DNA from: JBCBDX01 sp039815825
GTDB lineage: Bacteria > Pseudomonadota > Alphaproteobacteria > Rhizobiales > Rhizobiaceae
Assembly (NCBI GenBank): GCA_039815825.1
Contig: JBCBYO010000008.1
Location: 42,032 to 106,031 of the forward strand
DNA length: 64,000 nucleotides
Direction: 5' to 3'
A program made the translations under genes and the position numbers. The notes beneath the pieces are model-generated. The model saw only the letters and a program-made list of their open reading frames with translations. It did not search any database and was not told where the DNA came from. This document shows, in pieces, positions 41,967-50,525 of this stretch (position 1 is its first letter; each line of letters opens with the position of its first letter).

Positions 41967-43226
41967 ATGAGTAGTTCAGCCGCATCACGCGCCCATGGTG
42001 CGAACCAGGGCCCTAAAGGCGGTGCGCTGACTTTCATCCTTATCACCGTAACGCTCAACATGATGGGCGTCGGTTTGGCTTGGCCCATCCTTCCCAAATT
42101 GGTTCAAGACATGGGCAGCGGTTCGGTCAGCGAAGCCGCCGCAATATACGCCATTATTGGCGCCGTATTCGCCGTTTCACAGTTTCTATTTTCACCGTTG
42201 ATCGGTTCGCTCTCAGACCGTTACGGCCGGCGCCCGATCATGCTGATCAGCCTGACTGGGTTGGGGTTGGATTATGTGCTGACCGCATTTGCGCCGACAT
42301 TTTTCTGGATAGCTGTCGTTCGGTTCTTCGGCGGTATATTTGCAGCAACGATTACTACTGCCAACGCCTACGCCGCCGACATATCAACGCCGGAAAACCG
42401 CGCCCGCAATTTCGGTCTGATTGGCGCTGCCTTTGGTGCCGGGTTCATTCTCGGGCCACTACTGGGCGGCTGGCTCGGCGCGATCGATATTCGCTATCCG
42501 TTTTATGCCGCCGGTTTTTTAACATTGGCGAACGTGGTCTTTGGATACTTCACGCTTCCAGAAAGCCTGCCGGAAGATCGCCAGCGCAACTTGGAGATCA
42601 AGGATGCAAATCCGTTTCTAGCGCTCACAAGGCTGGGGGCTTTTCCCGCGCTGACCCCTTTACTGATTGGCCTTCTGATTACCGCAACAGCACAGCGGGG
42701 TTTAGAGAGCGTTTGGGTGCTTTACACGGATTTTCGTTTTGACTGGGGTATCCGCGAGGCTGCCTGGTCGCTGGCTTTTGTGGGTGTTGCCTATTTTGTG
42801 GTTCAAGGTTTCCTGGTCGGACCGGTGGTCAAGACACTAGGCGAATGGCGTACGGTCATTTCAGGGTTTACCGTCGGTGGCTTCGCATTTCTGGCCACAG
42901 CCTTTGCCGAACAAGGCTGGATGGTTTATCCGCTGGTGGCGCTTTATGCGCTCGGCAACGGATTGGCCGTCCCTGCCCTTAACGCAATTTGCTCAAAAGC
43001 CGTTGAAGAAAACAGGCAAGGCCAATTGCAAGGCGCACTGCAATCGGTGAATGCCGTCGCGGTAATCGTGGGGCCTTTTGCTGCCTCACTTTTGCTCGCA
43101 CAGGTGTCATCCGCAAATCCCGTTATTAATTTGCCGGGCGCTTGGTTTGTGCTCGGCGCTCTCGCCTGCGCCGTTGCAACCACCCTCGCCCTCGGCGCCT
43201 ACCGACGGCTCGAACTCAATAGTTAG
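41967..43226 (+). CDS. MFS transporter, TetA-like
   Basis: The 419-residue protein has about twelve membrane helices. The loop 2-3 MFS motif is DRYGRRPIMLIS, and motif-C-like FGAGFILGPLLGG sits in the fifth helix, as in tetracycline and drug antiporters. Its substrate cannot be named. Its stop codon (TAG) lies inside the first palindrome before the ArsR gene. Confidence 0.88.
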   Translation: MSSSAASRAHGANQGPKGGALTFILITVTLNMMGVGLAWPILPKLVQDMGSGSVSEAAAIYAIIGAVFAVSQFLFSPLIGSLSDRYGRRPIMLISLTGLGLDYVLTAFAPTFFWIAVVRFFGGIFAATITTANAYAADISTPENRARNFGLIGAAFGAGFILGPLLGGWLGAIDIRYPFYAAGFLTLANVVFGYFTLPESLPEDRQRNLEIKDANPFLALTRLGAFPALTPLLIGLLITATAQRGLESVWVLYTDFRFDWGIREAAWSLAFVGVAYFVVQGFLVGPVVKTLGEWRTVISGFTVGGFAFLATAFAEQGWMVYPLVALYALGNGLAVPALNAICSKAVEENRQGQLQGALQSVNAVAVIVGPFAASLLLAQVSSANPVINLPGAWFVLGALACAVATTLALGAYRRLELNS

Positions 43227-43242
43227 TATAATGCCTAACTAT
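43219..43242. promoter_or_regulatory. Palindrome 1 upstream of arsR, operator with embedded -10 box
   Basis: ATAGTTAG and CTAACTAT flank TATAATGC, a perfect 8-bp dyad. The centre holds TATAAT (43227-43232), a perfect -10 box for plus-strand transcription; no good -35 is seen. Repressor binding here would directly block RNA polymerase. It also overlaps the stop codon of the MFS gene. Confidence 0.75.
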
Positions 43243-43262
43243 CTTGAATAGTGTATGCCGCC

Positions 43263-43292
43263 GTGATAGTTAGGTACATGCCTAACAATCAC
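43263..43292. promoter_or_regulatory. Palindrome 2 spanning the arsR start codon
   Basis: GTGATAGTTAGG and CCTAACAATCAC flank TACATG; 11 of 12 bases pair. It shares the GTTAG/CTAAC core with palindrome 1, centres 47 bp apart. The ATG of the arsR gene (43278) lies in its middle. Confidence 0.75.
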
Positions 43293-43628
43293 GATACACA
43301 ACTTGACCAACTCTTTGCAGCGCTTGCGGACCCAACACGCCGCGCTGTTGTACAAATGCTGGTTGAGCGACAAGAGGCCAGCGTGTCCGAGCTCCACGAG
43401 CCACACAAAATGGCGCTTCCCTCGTTCACGCAGCATTTGAAGGTCCTGGAGAGTGCGGGTCTCATCTCCTCGCGCAAGCAAGGTCGGGTTCGAATGGTCA
43501 ACATCGAAGCTCAGCCACTCTCACAAGCCCAGAAATGGCTCGAGCGCCAACGCAAAGCCTGGGAGGCGCGTTTTGACCGGATGGATGCCCTTCTCCAAAA
43601 ATTTGACAAAGAGGATGACAAGCTATGA
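43278..43628 (+). CDS. ArsR/SmtB-family transcriptional repressor
   Basis: The 116-residue regulator has a winged helix (QLFAALADPTRRAVVQMLVERQ, ASVSELHEPHKMALPSFTQHLKVLE, GLISSRKQGRVRMVNIE). It lacks metal-binding cysteines and belongs to the group paired with AHSA1-type proteins, so metal sensing is unlikely. ATG 43278 is chosen; GTG 43251 (MYAAVIVRYMPNN) is an alternative that would take translation through palindrome 2. Its stop overlaps the start of the AHSA1 gene. Confidence 0.88.
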   Translation: MPNNHDTQLDQLFAALADPTRRAVVQMLVERQEASVSELHEPHKMALPSFTQHLKVLESAGLISSRKQGRVRMVNIEAQPLSQAQKWLERQRKAWEARFDRMDALLQKFDKEDDKL

Positions 43629-44083
43629 GCAAACTGACTGTCACAACCCCGGGTGAAACAACGCTGCGCTTTGAGCGCTATTTCGCAGCGAAACGCGAAC
43701 GGGTGTTCGACGTGTTCCACGACGCCGAGATGATGAAAACCTGGTATTCGAGCCCGGGATACCCGGTCGCAGAAGTAATATCCGAAGCCAAAACCGGTGG
43801 ATCGTTGAAAATCGTCTGGAAGCCCGACAATGGTGATACAATGATCCTGACCGGTCAGTGGTTAGAGATGAATAGGCCCGAATCCAGCAAGTTTACGGAA
43901 AACTGGGAGCCCGACTGGACCGAAGGTGAAGTCGTCAACGAGGTTGAGTTCAACGAGGCCAATGGCGGCACGATGCTTATCTTGACCAGCTTCTATTCCT
44001 CAAAAGTAGCCCGCGATGGCGCAAAAGAGGGAGCTGCCGAAGGCTTTGGTTCAAGCCTCGATACATTGGAAACGCTTTTGTAG
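43625..44083 (+). CDS. SRPBCC/AHSA1-domain protein
   Basis: A 152-residue protein with the START-like fold of the AHSA1 (activator of Hsp90 ATPase homologue) group: RYFAAKRERVFDVFHDAEMMKTWY near the N-terminus and an aromatic C-terminal helix. It overlaps arsR by four bases (ATGA), the typical repressor-effector pair. The ligand is unknown. Confidence 0.85.
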   Translation: MSKLTVTTPGETTLRFERYFAAKRERVFDVFHDAEMMKTWYSSPGYPVAEVISEAKTGGSLKIVWKPDNGDTMILTGQWLEMNRPESSKFTENWEPDWTEGEVVNEVEFNEANGGTMLILTSFYSSKVARDGAKEGAAEGFGSSLDTLETLL

Positions 44084-44223
44084 GAGATCAGCGCACACCA
44101 AAAAGGCGGCTGCGCGGCGTGTTGCGCTCTCAGCTCGAAACGCCGCCGGCGTTCAGCATAATCACTGAACGAACCCGTGTTTGGCCTCGTTCACTGACCG
44201 AATTCACTGACAGTAGATCGACG

Positions 44224-44916
44224 TCAGGGGAAGCGAAGGCTCCGGATCACCTGTTCGGCAAGTCCGTTATCGCCTTGCGTGCGATCGGCCCGTCGGCGCT
44301 CAAACAGCAACAAACCATGTTTACTACGTTGAGGGATAACGCCGTAAACCCGGACATCAACAAGGCCGCGCTCGGGGTCAGAATATGTGCCAGAAAGCAC
44401 AACCAAACTATGGTGGCCCAACCTGTAAGCTTTGGTATGTTGGATCGCGGCGTCAACATGGTTACGCGTCAACTGCGAAAATGCTTGCGGCAAGGTAGAG
44501 TGAGCCATTTGCCGTTGAAGCCGCAAACGCGCCTGCCGCTCGATAGCCATCGGAAATATGTCCAACGTCGAATAAAGACCGGTGGAATAAGAGGCAAACA
44601 ATATACGCGCATATGCCTGCCGGCCAGTCGCGGAAAGATCTCTTTTCGGAAACTCAACATCAATAATCGCGTCCGTAGCCGTCGGTAGCGTCAATTCAAA
44701 AGGGATGGGAACATAAACGCCATACTTGTCTTGGAATGACCTATCAAAGAACAAAGCCCTTCCGGCGGGAGAGGATTGCGCAGAATTTTCGGGTGCATGC
44801 GGCACTGTATCGCTGGAATCAGAAATTTTTCGATTCGTCAGGTCAGGCCAGTAAAAAGTCGGCGTCCACGCTAACGAAAGCAACAGCAAAACAAACGACA
44901 ATGAGGGCCCAAACAT
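44224..44916 (-). CDS. Membrane-anchored or secreted protein of unknown function
   Basis: Not recognised. The 230-residue protein begins with a signal-like hydrophobic segment (MFGPSLSFVLLLLSLAWTPTFYW) and then a mostly soluble domain with beta-rich pattern (YVPIPFELTLPTATDAIIDV, VRVYGVIPQ). ATG 44916 is preceded by AAGGAG at 6 bases, which decides the start over the frame's earlier codons. It is convergent with the AHSA1 gene. Confidence 0.7.
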   Translation of the reverse strand: MFGPSLSFVLLLLSLAWTPTFYWPDLTNRKISDSSDTVPHAPENSAQSSPAGRALFFDRSFQDKYGVYVPIPFELTLPTATDAIIDVEFPKRDLSATGRQAYARILFASYSTGLYSTLDIFPMAIERQARLRLQRQMAHSTLPQAFSQLTRNHVDAAIQHTKAYRLGHHSLVVLSGTYSDPERGLVDVRVYGVIPQRSKHGLLLFERRRADRTQGDNGLAEQVIRSLRFP

Positions 44917-45027
44917 GCGATACTCCTTATTTTCCCGCATTTGGGCGACCCGTGCCCCAGAGACGGTCACGCCCCGCCACCCGTTAACCATTTATTAACA
45001 CTTATCCCCGCTATCCCGAGCGGCGAC

Positions 45028-45043
45028 ATACCATATCTTGTGT
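45028..45043. promoter_or_regulatory. NrdR-box-like site, distal
   Basis: ATACCATATCTTGTGT matches 14 of 16 positions of the NrdR consensus ACACWATATMTTGTGT. It is 491 bp before nrdJ and 111 bp before the divergent minus-strand gene, so it may serve a distal nrdJ promoter. NrdR represses ribonucleotide reductase genes when dATP is high. Confidence 0.5.
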
Positions 45044-45243
45044 TTGGTCGGTTTTGGTCATCGACCCCTTGACCACCACAACCGAGTCGCTTTTTATGGC
45101 TATGTCACGACTATGACAGTCGTACGGTCCAGCGTTTCGGGGGCGAGTTTCCAGTAAAGTTTGTCAGTTTTAGGGAATTCATCTGACGCGTTGAGCGTTC
45201 GGTGAGATGGTTTTTTGGTGCCTTTTTTTGGAGGTGAGAATTA

Positions 45244-45303
45244 ATGACAATTAGAAACAAAAAACCTTCTGTTAACTCTATATTTAGTGTTTACAGGCGA
45301 TAA
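45244..45303 (+). CDS. 19-codon leader ORF upstream of nrdJ
   Basis: MTIRNKKPSVNSIFSVYRR is preceded by GGAGGTGA, an ideal ribosome site, with 6 bases to the ATG. It ends at TAA 45301-45303. Six of 19 residues are Lys or Arg. No family is recognised. It lies 231 bp before nrdJ and could act as a leader peptide; it could also be a small gene that merely survived here. Confidence 0.45.
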   Translation: MTIRNKKPSVNSIFSVYRR

Positions 45304-45499
45304 CGCCACAAGATACAGTGTCCTTTCGCGCCCTTCCGATTTGGGAAAAGAAGCGAAAATTTACAAGCAGGGGACCGGAACGCTCGCTGATTGCGACAAA
45401 TTTCGGCGATAAAAAAGAGAGAAAAGTCGCAGACTTGCCGGTTTGCGGTGGTGGAATTGTGTTGCCTGAATACAGCCAATTACAGGGTAGCTGTGGACA

Positions 45500-45515
45500 A
45501 CACTATATATTGGGA
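45500..45515. promoter_or_regulatory. NrdR-box-like site, proximal
   Basis: ACACTATATATTGGGA matches 14 of 16 positions of the NrdR consensus and lies 19 bp before the nrdJ start. A partner box at the usual spacing (about three helical turns) was not found. Confidence 0.6.
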
Positions 45516-45534
45516 TGAAAGTTGAGGGATAGAA

Positions 45535-48500
45535 ATGCGCATTGAACGCCGTTTCACGAAAGAGGGTCAGTCACCGTTCGCGGACATTGCATTCCGCAAG
45601 GCGACCAGCGAAATTAAGAACCCCGATGGGTCTATCGTTTTCCGACTGGAAAACATCGATGTACCTGAACAGTTCAGTCAGGTAGCAGCCGATATTCTTG
45701 CGCAGAAATACTTCCGCAAAGCAGGTGTTCCGGCTGCTTTGAAAAAAGTCGAAGAAAACGAAGTTCCTTCTTTCTTGTGGCGCTCTGTTGCCGATGAGAA
45801 GGCACTCGCAAAGCTGCCCGAAGAAGAGCGTTACGGTTCTGAAATAGATGGCCGTCAGGTTTTCCATCGCCTTGCAGGCACCTGGACCTATTGGGGCTGG
45901 AAGGGTGGCTACTTCGATTCTGAAGACGATGCCCAAGCGTTCATGGACGAACTCTCCTTCATGCTCGCCACGCAGCGCGTCGCGCCAAACTCCCCTCAAT
46001 GGTTCAACACTGGCCTGCATTGGGCTTATGGAATCGATGGCCCCGGCCAGGGACACCACTATGTTGACCCTTTCACTGGCAAGCTGACGAAATCAAAGTC
46101 GTCTTACGAGCATCCACAACCACATGCCTGCTTCATCCAGGGCGTTGGTGATGACCTCGTCAACGAAGGCGGCATCATGGATCTTTGGGTGCGTGAAGCG
46201 CGCCTGTTCAAATACGGCTCCGGCACCGGCTCCAACTTCTCTTACCTACGCGGTGAAGGCGAAAAGCTCTCCGGTGGCGGCAAATCCTCCGGATTGATGA
46301 GTTTCTTGAAGATCGGCGACCGGGCAGCCGGTGCCATCAAATCCGGCGGCACAACACGACGCGCAGCCAAGATGGTTGTCGTCGACATCGACCATCCGGA
46401 TATCGAGCAATATATCGATTGGAAGGTGAACGAAGAGCAGAAGGTTGCTGCACTTGTCACTGGTTCCAAGGTCGTTGCCAAGCATATGGGCGCCATCATG
46501 AAGGCCTGCATCAATTGCGAGGGCGAAAATGATGACTGCTTTGACCCGAACAAGAACCCTGCCCTGAAGCGTGAAGTCAAAGCAGCGAAAAAGGCTTTGG
46601 TTCCAGAGAATTACGTCCAAAGGGTGATTCAATTTGCCAAGCAAGGCTACACCGATCTGGAGTTCAAAACCTACGACACGGACTGGGATTCAGAGGCCTA
46701 TCTGACAGTCGCAGGCCAGAACTCCAACAACTCGGTTTCGCTGAAAGACGACTTCCTGCGCGCTGTAGAAGCCGATCTGGAATGGAACCTGATCAACCGT
46801 ATCGACGGCAATGTGAACAAGACCGTTCAAGCCCGCGACCTGTGGGAGAAAATCGGCTACGCCGCTTGGGCGTCTGCTGATCCGGGCCTTCACTACAACA
46901 CAACCATGAACGACTGGCACACCTGCCCATCTGCCGGTCCGATCCGCGCCTCCAACCCCTGCTCGGAATATATGTTCCTGGATGACACGGCGTGTAACCT
47001 GGCCTCCATCAACCTGCTGCAGTTTGCCGACAAGGACACCAAAAAGTTCGACGTCGCATCCTACGAGCACACGGTGCGCCTATGGACTATCGTGCTGGAA
47101 GTCTCCGTCATGATGGCCCAGTTCCCATCCAGGCAGATCGCGGAACTCTCCTACAAATACCGCACGCTGGGTCTTGGCTACGCCAATATTGGCGGCTTGC
47201 TGATGTCCTCCGGCATTCCTTATGACTCAGATGAAGGCCGCGCGATCTGTGGCGCCCTCACCGCAATCATGACCGGTGTTGCCTATGCGACCTCTGCTGA
47301 GATGGCGGGCGAACTTGGCCCATTCCCCGGCTATGAGCCCAACGCGGACAATATGCTGCGGGTCATCCGCAACCACCGCCGCGCAGCCCATGGCGAAACA
47401 TCAGGCTACGAAGACCTATCCGTTGATCCGGTCGCGCTGATCGCCAAGGATTGCCCAGACCAAGAGCTGATCACCCATGCGAAAGCCGCTTGGGATGCTG
47501 CCCTCACGCTCGGTGAAAAGAACGGCTACCGCAACGCCCAAGCCACCGTAATCGCACCAACGGGAACCATCGGTCTTGTCATGGACTGTGACACCACAGG
47601 CATCGAGCCGGACTTTGCGCTGGTGAAATTCAAGAAGCTCGCCGGTGGCGGTTACTTCAAGATCATCAACCGCGCCGTCCCTGCTGCGCTGCGCACGCTG
47701 GGTTACTCCGAAGCCAACATCGCCGAGATCGAAGCTTACGCGGTTGGCCACGGCAATTTGAACCAGGCACCGGGCGTCAACCCAACGACGCTTAAAGCAA
47801 AAGGCTTTACCGACGAGAAGATCGCCGCGATCAACACGGCGTTGGAAAGCGCATTTGATATCAAGTTCGCCTTCAACAAATGGACCGTCGGCGAGGACTT
47901 TGCGAAAGAAACGCTTGGTTTCACCGACGAGCAGCTGGACGACTTCTCCTTTGACATGCTCGCAGCCCTCGGCTTCGACAAAAAGGAAGTGGAAGCGGCC
48001 AACATCCACATTTGTGGTGCGATGACGCTGGAAGGCGCGCCGTTCCTCAAGGAAGAGCATCTGCCGGTCTTTGACTGCGCCAACCCATGCGGTAAAATCG
48101 GCAAGCGCTATTTGTCGGTCAACAGCCACATCGACATGATGGCCGCGGCCCAGCCGTTCATCTCCGGCGCGATCTCCAAAACGATCAACATGCCCAACAC
48201 GGCGACCGTTGAAGATTGTAAGGACGCGTACCTGCGTTCTTGGAAGAAGGCGCTCAAAGCCAACGCGCTTTACCGTGATGGCTCCAAGCTTTCACAGCCG
48301 CTCAACGCATCGCTGATTGAAGATGACGCGGATGAGGATGATGCGATCGAGGCGATTGCCGAAGCACCAAAGGCCGCCGCTGCGGTTCAGGTGACCGAGA
48401 AGATCGTCGAGCGCATCATTGAGAAAGTCACCCGCGAGCAGGAAAAACTGCCTGCACGCCGCAAAGGCTACACGCAAAAAGCCAAGATTGGTGGCCACAC

Positions 48501-49308
48501 CGTGTTCCTGCGCACCGGCGAATATGATGATGGGCGTCTCGGCGAAATCTTCCTCGACATGAACAAGGAAGGCTCAACCTTACGCGCGCTGATCAACAAC
48601 TTTGCGATCTCCGTCTCGCTTGGCCTGCAATATGGCGTACCGCTGGAAGAATATGTCGACGCCTTCGTCTTCACCAAATTTGAGCCAGCCGGCATGGTGC
48701 AGGGCAATGACGCGATCAAGAACGCCACGTCGATCCTCGACTATGTGTTCCGCGAACTGGCCGTCTCCTATCTGGAGCGTCACGATCTGGCCCATGTGGA
48801 CCAATCGGAGTTCTCCGCCACGCCGCTTGGCAAGGGCATCAATGAGGGCAAGGCGCAGCCGGTTTCCAGCGGCCTGACACGCGGTCACAAGCTGTCTGTG
48901 GTCGACACGAAGCCAACATCGGCCCCGGCTGGCAAGGCATCGGGTGCTAATGTTACGGCTATTGCCACGGCCACGCAGCCTCAGGGTGGTTTGGCGCTTG
49001 CCAAAGCCCCGGTGCTGGAGCTGCAGGAAGAAGCCACCGCTTTCAAACGCGACTATGAAGAGCGTCAAGCGGAATTTGCGGCCGAAACCGAAGCCGACAC
49101 AGCCGCGGAAGCTGCCGCTGCCGCCGCCACCGGCCTTGCCGCCGACACGGAAACAACGACCAAGAAGCTCCAAGCTGACCGGCGCATGCGCGCCCTGATG
49201 CAGGGCTACACCGGCGACATGTGCACCGAATGCTCCAACTTCACCATGGTGAGGAACGGGACATGCTTGAAGTGTGACACATGTGGGTCAACGAGCGGGT
49301 GTAGTTGA
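45535..49308 (+). CDS. nrdJ: Vitamin B12-dependent (class II) ribonucleotide reductase
   Basis: A 1257-residue adenosylcobalamin-dependent enzyme that makes deoxynucleotides without oxygen dependence. Visible: the N-terminal catalytic barrel with PNSPQWFNTG, RASNPCSEYMFLDD and TACNLASINLL, and active-site regions CGKIGKRYL and APTGTIG. The C-terminal tail has the redox cysteines in MCTECSNFT and CLKCDTCGSTSGCS. A GAGGG ribosome site precedes the ATG. The Ala/Glu-rich linker (about residues 1160-1220) before the tail is repetitive, as in alphaproteobacterial NrdJ. Confidence 0.95.
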   Translation: MRIERRFTKEGQSPFADIAFRKATSEIKNPDGSIVFRLENIDVPEQFSQVAADILAQKYFRKAGVPAALKKVEENEVPSFLWRSVADEKALAKLPEEERYGSEIDGRQVFHRLAGTWTYWGWKGGYFDSEDDAQAFMDELSFMLATQRVAPNSPQWFNTGLHWAYGIDGPGQGHHYVDPFTGKLTKSKSSYEHPQPHACFIQGVGDDLVNEGGIMDLWVREARLFKYGSGTGSNFSYLRGEGEKLSGGGKSSGLMSFLKIGDRAAGAIKSGGTTRRAAKMVVVDIDHPDIEQYIDWKVNEEQKVAALVTGSKVVAKHMGAIMKACINCEGENDDCFDPNKNPALKREVKAAKKALVPENYVQRVIQFAKQGYTDLEFKTYDTDWDSEAYLTVAGQNSNNSVSLKDDFLRAVEADLEWNLINRIDGNVNKTVQARDLWEKIGYAAWASADPGLHYNTTMNDWHTCPSAGPIRASNPCSEYMFLDDTACNLASINLLQFADKDTKKFDVASYEHTVRLWTIVLEVSVMMAQFPSRQIAELSYKYRTLGLGYANIGGLLMSSGIPYDSDEGRAICGALTAIMTGVAYATSAEMAGELGPFPGYEPNADNMLRVIRNHRRAAHGETSGYEDLSVDPVALIAKDCPDQELITHAKAAWDAALTLGEKNGYRNAQATVIAPTGTIGLVMDCDTTGIEPDFALVKFKKLAGGGYFKIINRAVPAALRTLGYSEANIAEIEAYAVGHGNLNQAPGVNPTTLKAKGFTDEKIAAINTALESAFDIKFAFNKWTVGEDFAKETLGFTDEQLDDFSFDMLAALGFDKKEVEAANIHICGAMTLEGAPFLKEEHLPVFDCANPCGKIGKRYLSVNSHIDMMAAAQPFISGAISKTINMPNTATVEDCKDAYLRSWKKALKANALYRDGSKLSQPLNASLIEDDADEDDAIEAIAEAPKAAAAVQVTEKIVERIIEKVTREQEKLPARRKGYTQKAKIGGHTVFLRTGEYDDGRLGEIFLDMNKEGSTLRALINNFAISVSLGLQYGVPLEEYVDAFVFTKFEPAGMVQGNDAIKNATSILDYVFRELAVSYLERHDLAHVDQSEFSATPLGKGINEGKAQPVSSGLTRGHKLSVVDTKPTSAPAGKASGANVTAIATATQPQGGLALAKAPVLELQEEATAFKRDYEERQAEFAAETEADTAAEAAAAAATGLAADTETTTKKLQADRRMRALMQGYTGDMCTECSNFTMVRNGTCLKCDTCGSTSGCS

Positions 49309-49336
49309 TAGGCTCATCAGTTTAGGCAAAGATCAC

Positions 49337-49368
49337 CCCGCGGACTGAAGAGTTCGCGGGTTTTTTTT
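49337..49368 (+). terminator. Rho-independent terminator after nrdJ
   Basis: CCCGCGGACT pairs with AGTTCGCGGG (one G-T) around a GAAG tetraloop, followed by eight T residues (49361-49368). This is the strongest intrinsic terminator seen in the window. Confidence 0.92.
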
Positions 49369-50139
49369 ATGAAACAGATTAAACTTTCACATAGCGACAA
49401 TCTTGTCGAGAATGCCGCGATCACATTGGCAGCCTGTGCATACCCAAAAATAAGCAGAAAAACCGACAGCTACGCAAATGCCTTGACCGAATACATGTGG
49501 CGATGCGCGAAATCACTTGGAAAAATTGATGACTGGCCCGCCTGGGTTAAAACTCGATCGAAAAACAGTCTTCAAAGCCGCCTAAGAACAGGAGAAATCC
49601 AGCTCTTCGAGATGGTCTTCGTTTACCGGTTACTACTGTCACTACACTTTAGCGTCACATCGAGAAAGACAGTTGAGCGTAAAGGGCGGACTACATTCAC
49701 CGTAAGACTTGATGAAGAGCTAGACAATTTTTCAATATCAATCCCATATCAAGAGCTAGATAATAACCATGTCGAATTGATAGGGACGACACATCTCGAT
49801 GCCAAAGCCACTCTGCGCGCGACAATCCTGAAACACCGATCTGCCTTCAGCCAAGGTGACAAAGATCCTGAAGATTTCTACCAAAATTTCTTGAAACGAA
49901 GGTTTAAACCAGCACTGCGAGTAATGCCCTTCTTGGCTGTAGTTCACGATGTGATCGGTTTGCACAAAAAGAGAATTCTTGAACGGAATATGCCAATATC
50001 ATTGCATCTTATCAGAAACCCAGAATGGGCAGCCGACATCGGCACAACGACCCGTCAAAAAGTTCCATTCGCCATGCGCCTCGCCGAAAGCGCGGCGCAT
50101 CCAATTGACGTTGATGAGCTAATCTTGTTCGAAAGCTGA
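49369..50139 (+). CDS. Orphan protein of unknown function
   Basis: Not recognised. The 256-residue protein has a helical N-terminal part (NLVENAAITLAACAYPKISRK, MWRCAKSLGKIDD) with a conserved-looking WVKTRSKNSLQSRLRTGE, then a beta-rich part and a helical C-terminus. No membrane segment or known motif is seen. The ATG follows the terminator's T-run with no ribosome site, so translation may begin further in, e.g. at Met 43. AT-rich codons differ from the neighbours, suggesting recent transfer. Confidence 0.5.
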   Translation: MKQIKLSHSDNLVENAAITLAACAYPKISRKTDSYANALTEYMWRCAKSLGKIDDWPAWVKTRSKNSLQSRLRTGEIQLFEMVFVYRLLLSLHFSVTSRKTVERKGRTTFTVRLDEELDNFSISIPYQELDNNHVELIGTTHLDAKATLRATILKHRSAFSQGDKDPEDFYQNFLKRRFKPALRVMPFLAVVHDVIGLHKKRILERNMPISLHLIRNPEWAADIGTTTRQKVPFAMRLAESAAHPIDVDELILFES

Positions 50140-50191
50140 TTGTCAGTTTTTGACCATATGAATGACTGAAGCCATGCGGAATTATTGGGAA

Positions 50192-50283
50192 GGTGACTTC
50201 GTAGCTTAAAGGACAGAGCCATCGACTTTCTAGCTTTAAAGCGGTCGGTGGGGTGTTGGTTCGAATCCAACCGAAGATCGCCA
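50192..50283 (+). tRNA. tRNA-like element, abnormal (possible pseudo-tRNA)
   Basis: The sequence has a tRNA D arm (TAGCTTAAAGGACAGAGC), a perfect T arm (GTTGG, loop TTCGAAT, CCAAC) and CCA at 50281-50283. The ends GGTGACTTCG and CGAAGATCGCC can pair with one bulge. The anticodon arm region is about 12 nt too long: a 7-bp stem (CATCGAC/GTCGGTG) holds a 17-nt loop containing TTTCTA, reminiscent of a tRNA-Arg(TCT) loop with an insertion. It is probably non-functional or atypical. Confidence 0.4.
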
Positions 50284-50355
50284 CAGCGCCTACTGCAGTC
50301 CTACCGGATTGCATGGCATCCGGGATGACAGCGAATACTGGCGCAGTTTAAACTT

Positions 50356-50432
50356 CCCCCTCACCCGACCTCGCTTTGCTCGGCCACCCTCTCCCACACA
50401 GGGGAGAGGGAAGGTGCGGTGGCATGCGCTGC
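50356..50432. repeat. Left REP-like block flanking the DUF559 gene
   Basis: This block contains CCCCCTCACCCGACCTCGCT, a perfect 9-bp hairpin CCCTCTCCC/GGGAGAGGG (50387-50410) and then GGAAGGTGCGGTGGCATGCG. The same series of words recurs in the same orientation at 50921-51040. Confidence 0.65.
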
Positions 50433-50472
50433 ACGCTCAATTGAAGCATTGTGCAGAATGGTAGGCTCCCTC

Positions 50473-50496
50473 CCTTCTCCCCCGCGTGGGAGAAGG
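50473..50496. repeat. Second hairpin near the DUF559 gene end
   Basis: CCTTCTCCC and GGGAGAAGG form a perfect 9-bp stem around 6 bases, immediately followed by a small GTCAG/CTGAC hairpin at about 50499-50513. It lies 30 bp past the DUF559 stop and may act as its terminator or belong to the repeat family. Confidence 0.6.
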
Positions 50497-50525
50497 TGTC
50501 AGCGCAGCTGACGGATGAGGGGGCG

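Larger units (their letters stand above)
44917..45534. other. Long regulatory region before nrdJ
   Basis: This 618-bp stretch carries two NrdR-box-like sites, a leader ORF and AT-rich segments, but no other gene. No cobalamin riboswitch could be recognised by eye. Confidence 0.6.

Noticed and set aside
44119..44688. 189-codon plus-strand frame
   Set aside because: Antisense to the better supported gene at 44224-44916, which has a signal segment and an ideal ribosome site.
45041..45534. Cobalamin riboswitch before nrdJ
   Set aside because: No recognisable B12-box sequence was found by eye; a covariance search would settle it.
50055..50314. Minus-strand frames over the tRNA-like element (starting MDSNQHPTD)
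   Set aside because: Proteins of this type are typical artefacts of reading tRNA-like sequence.
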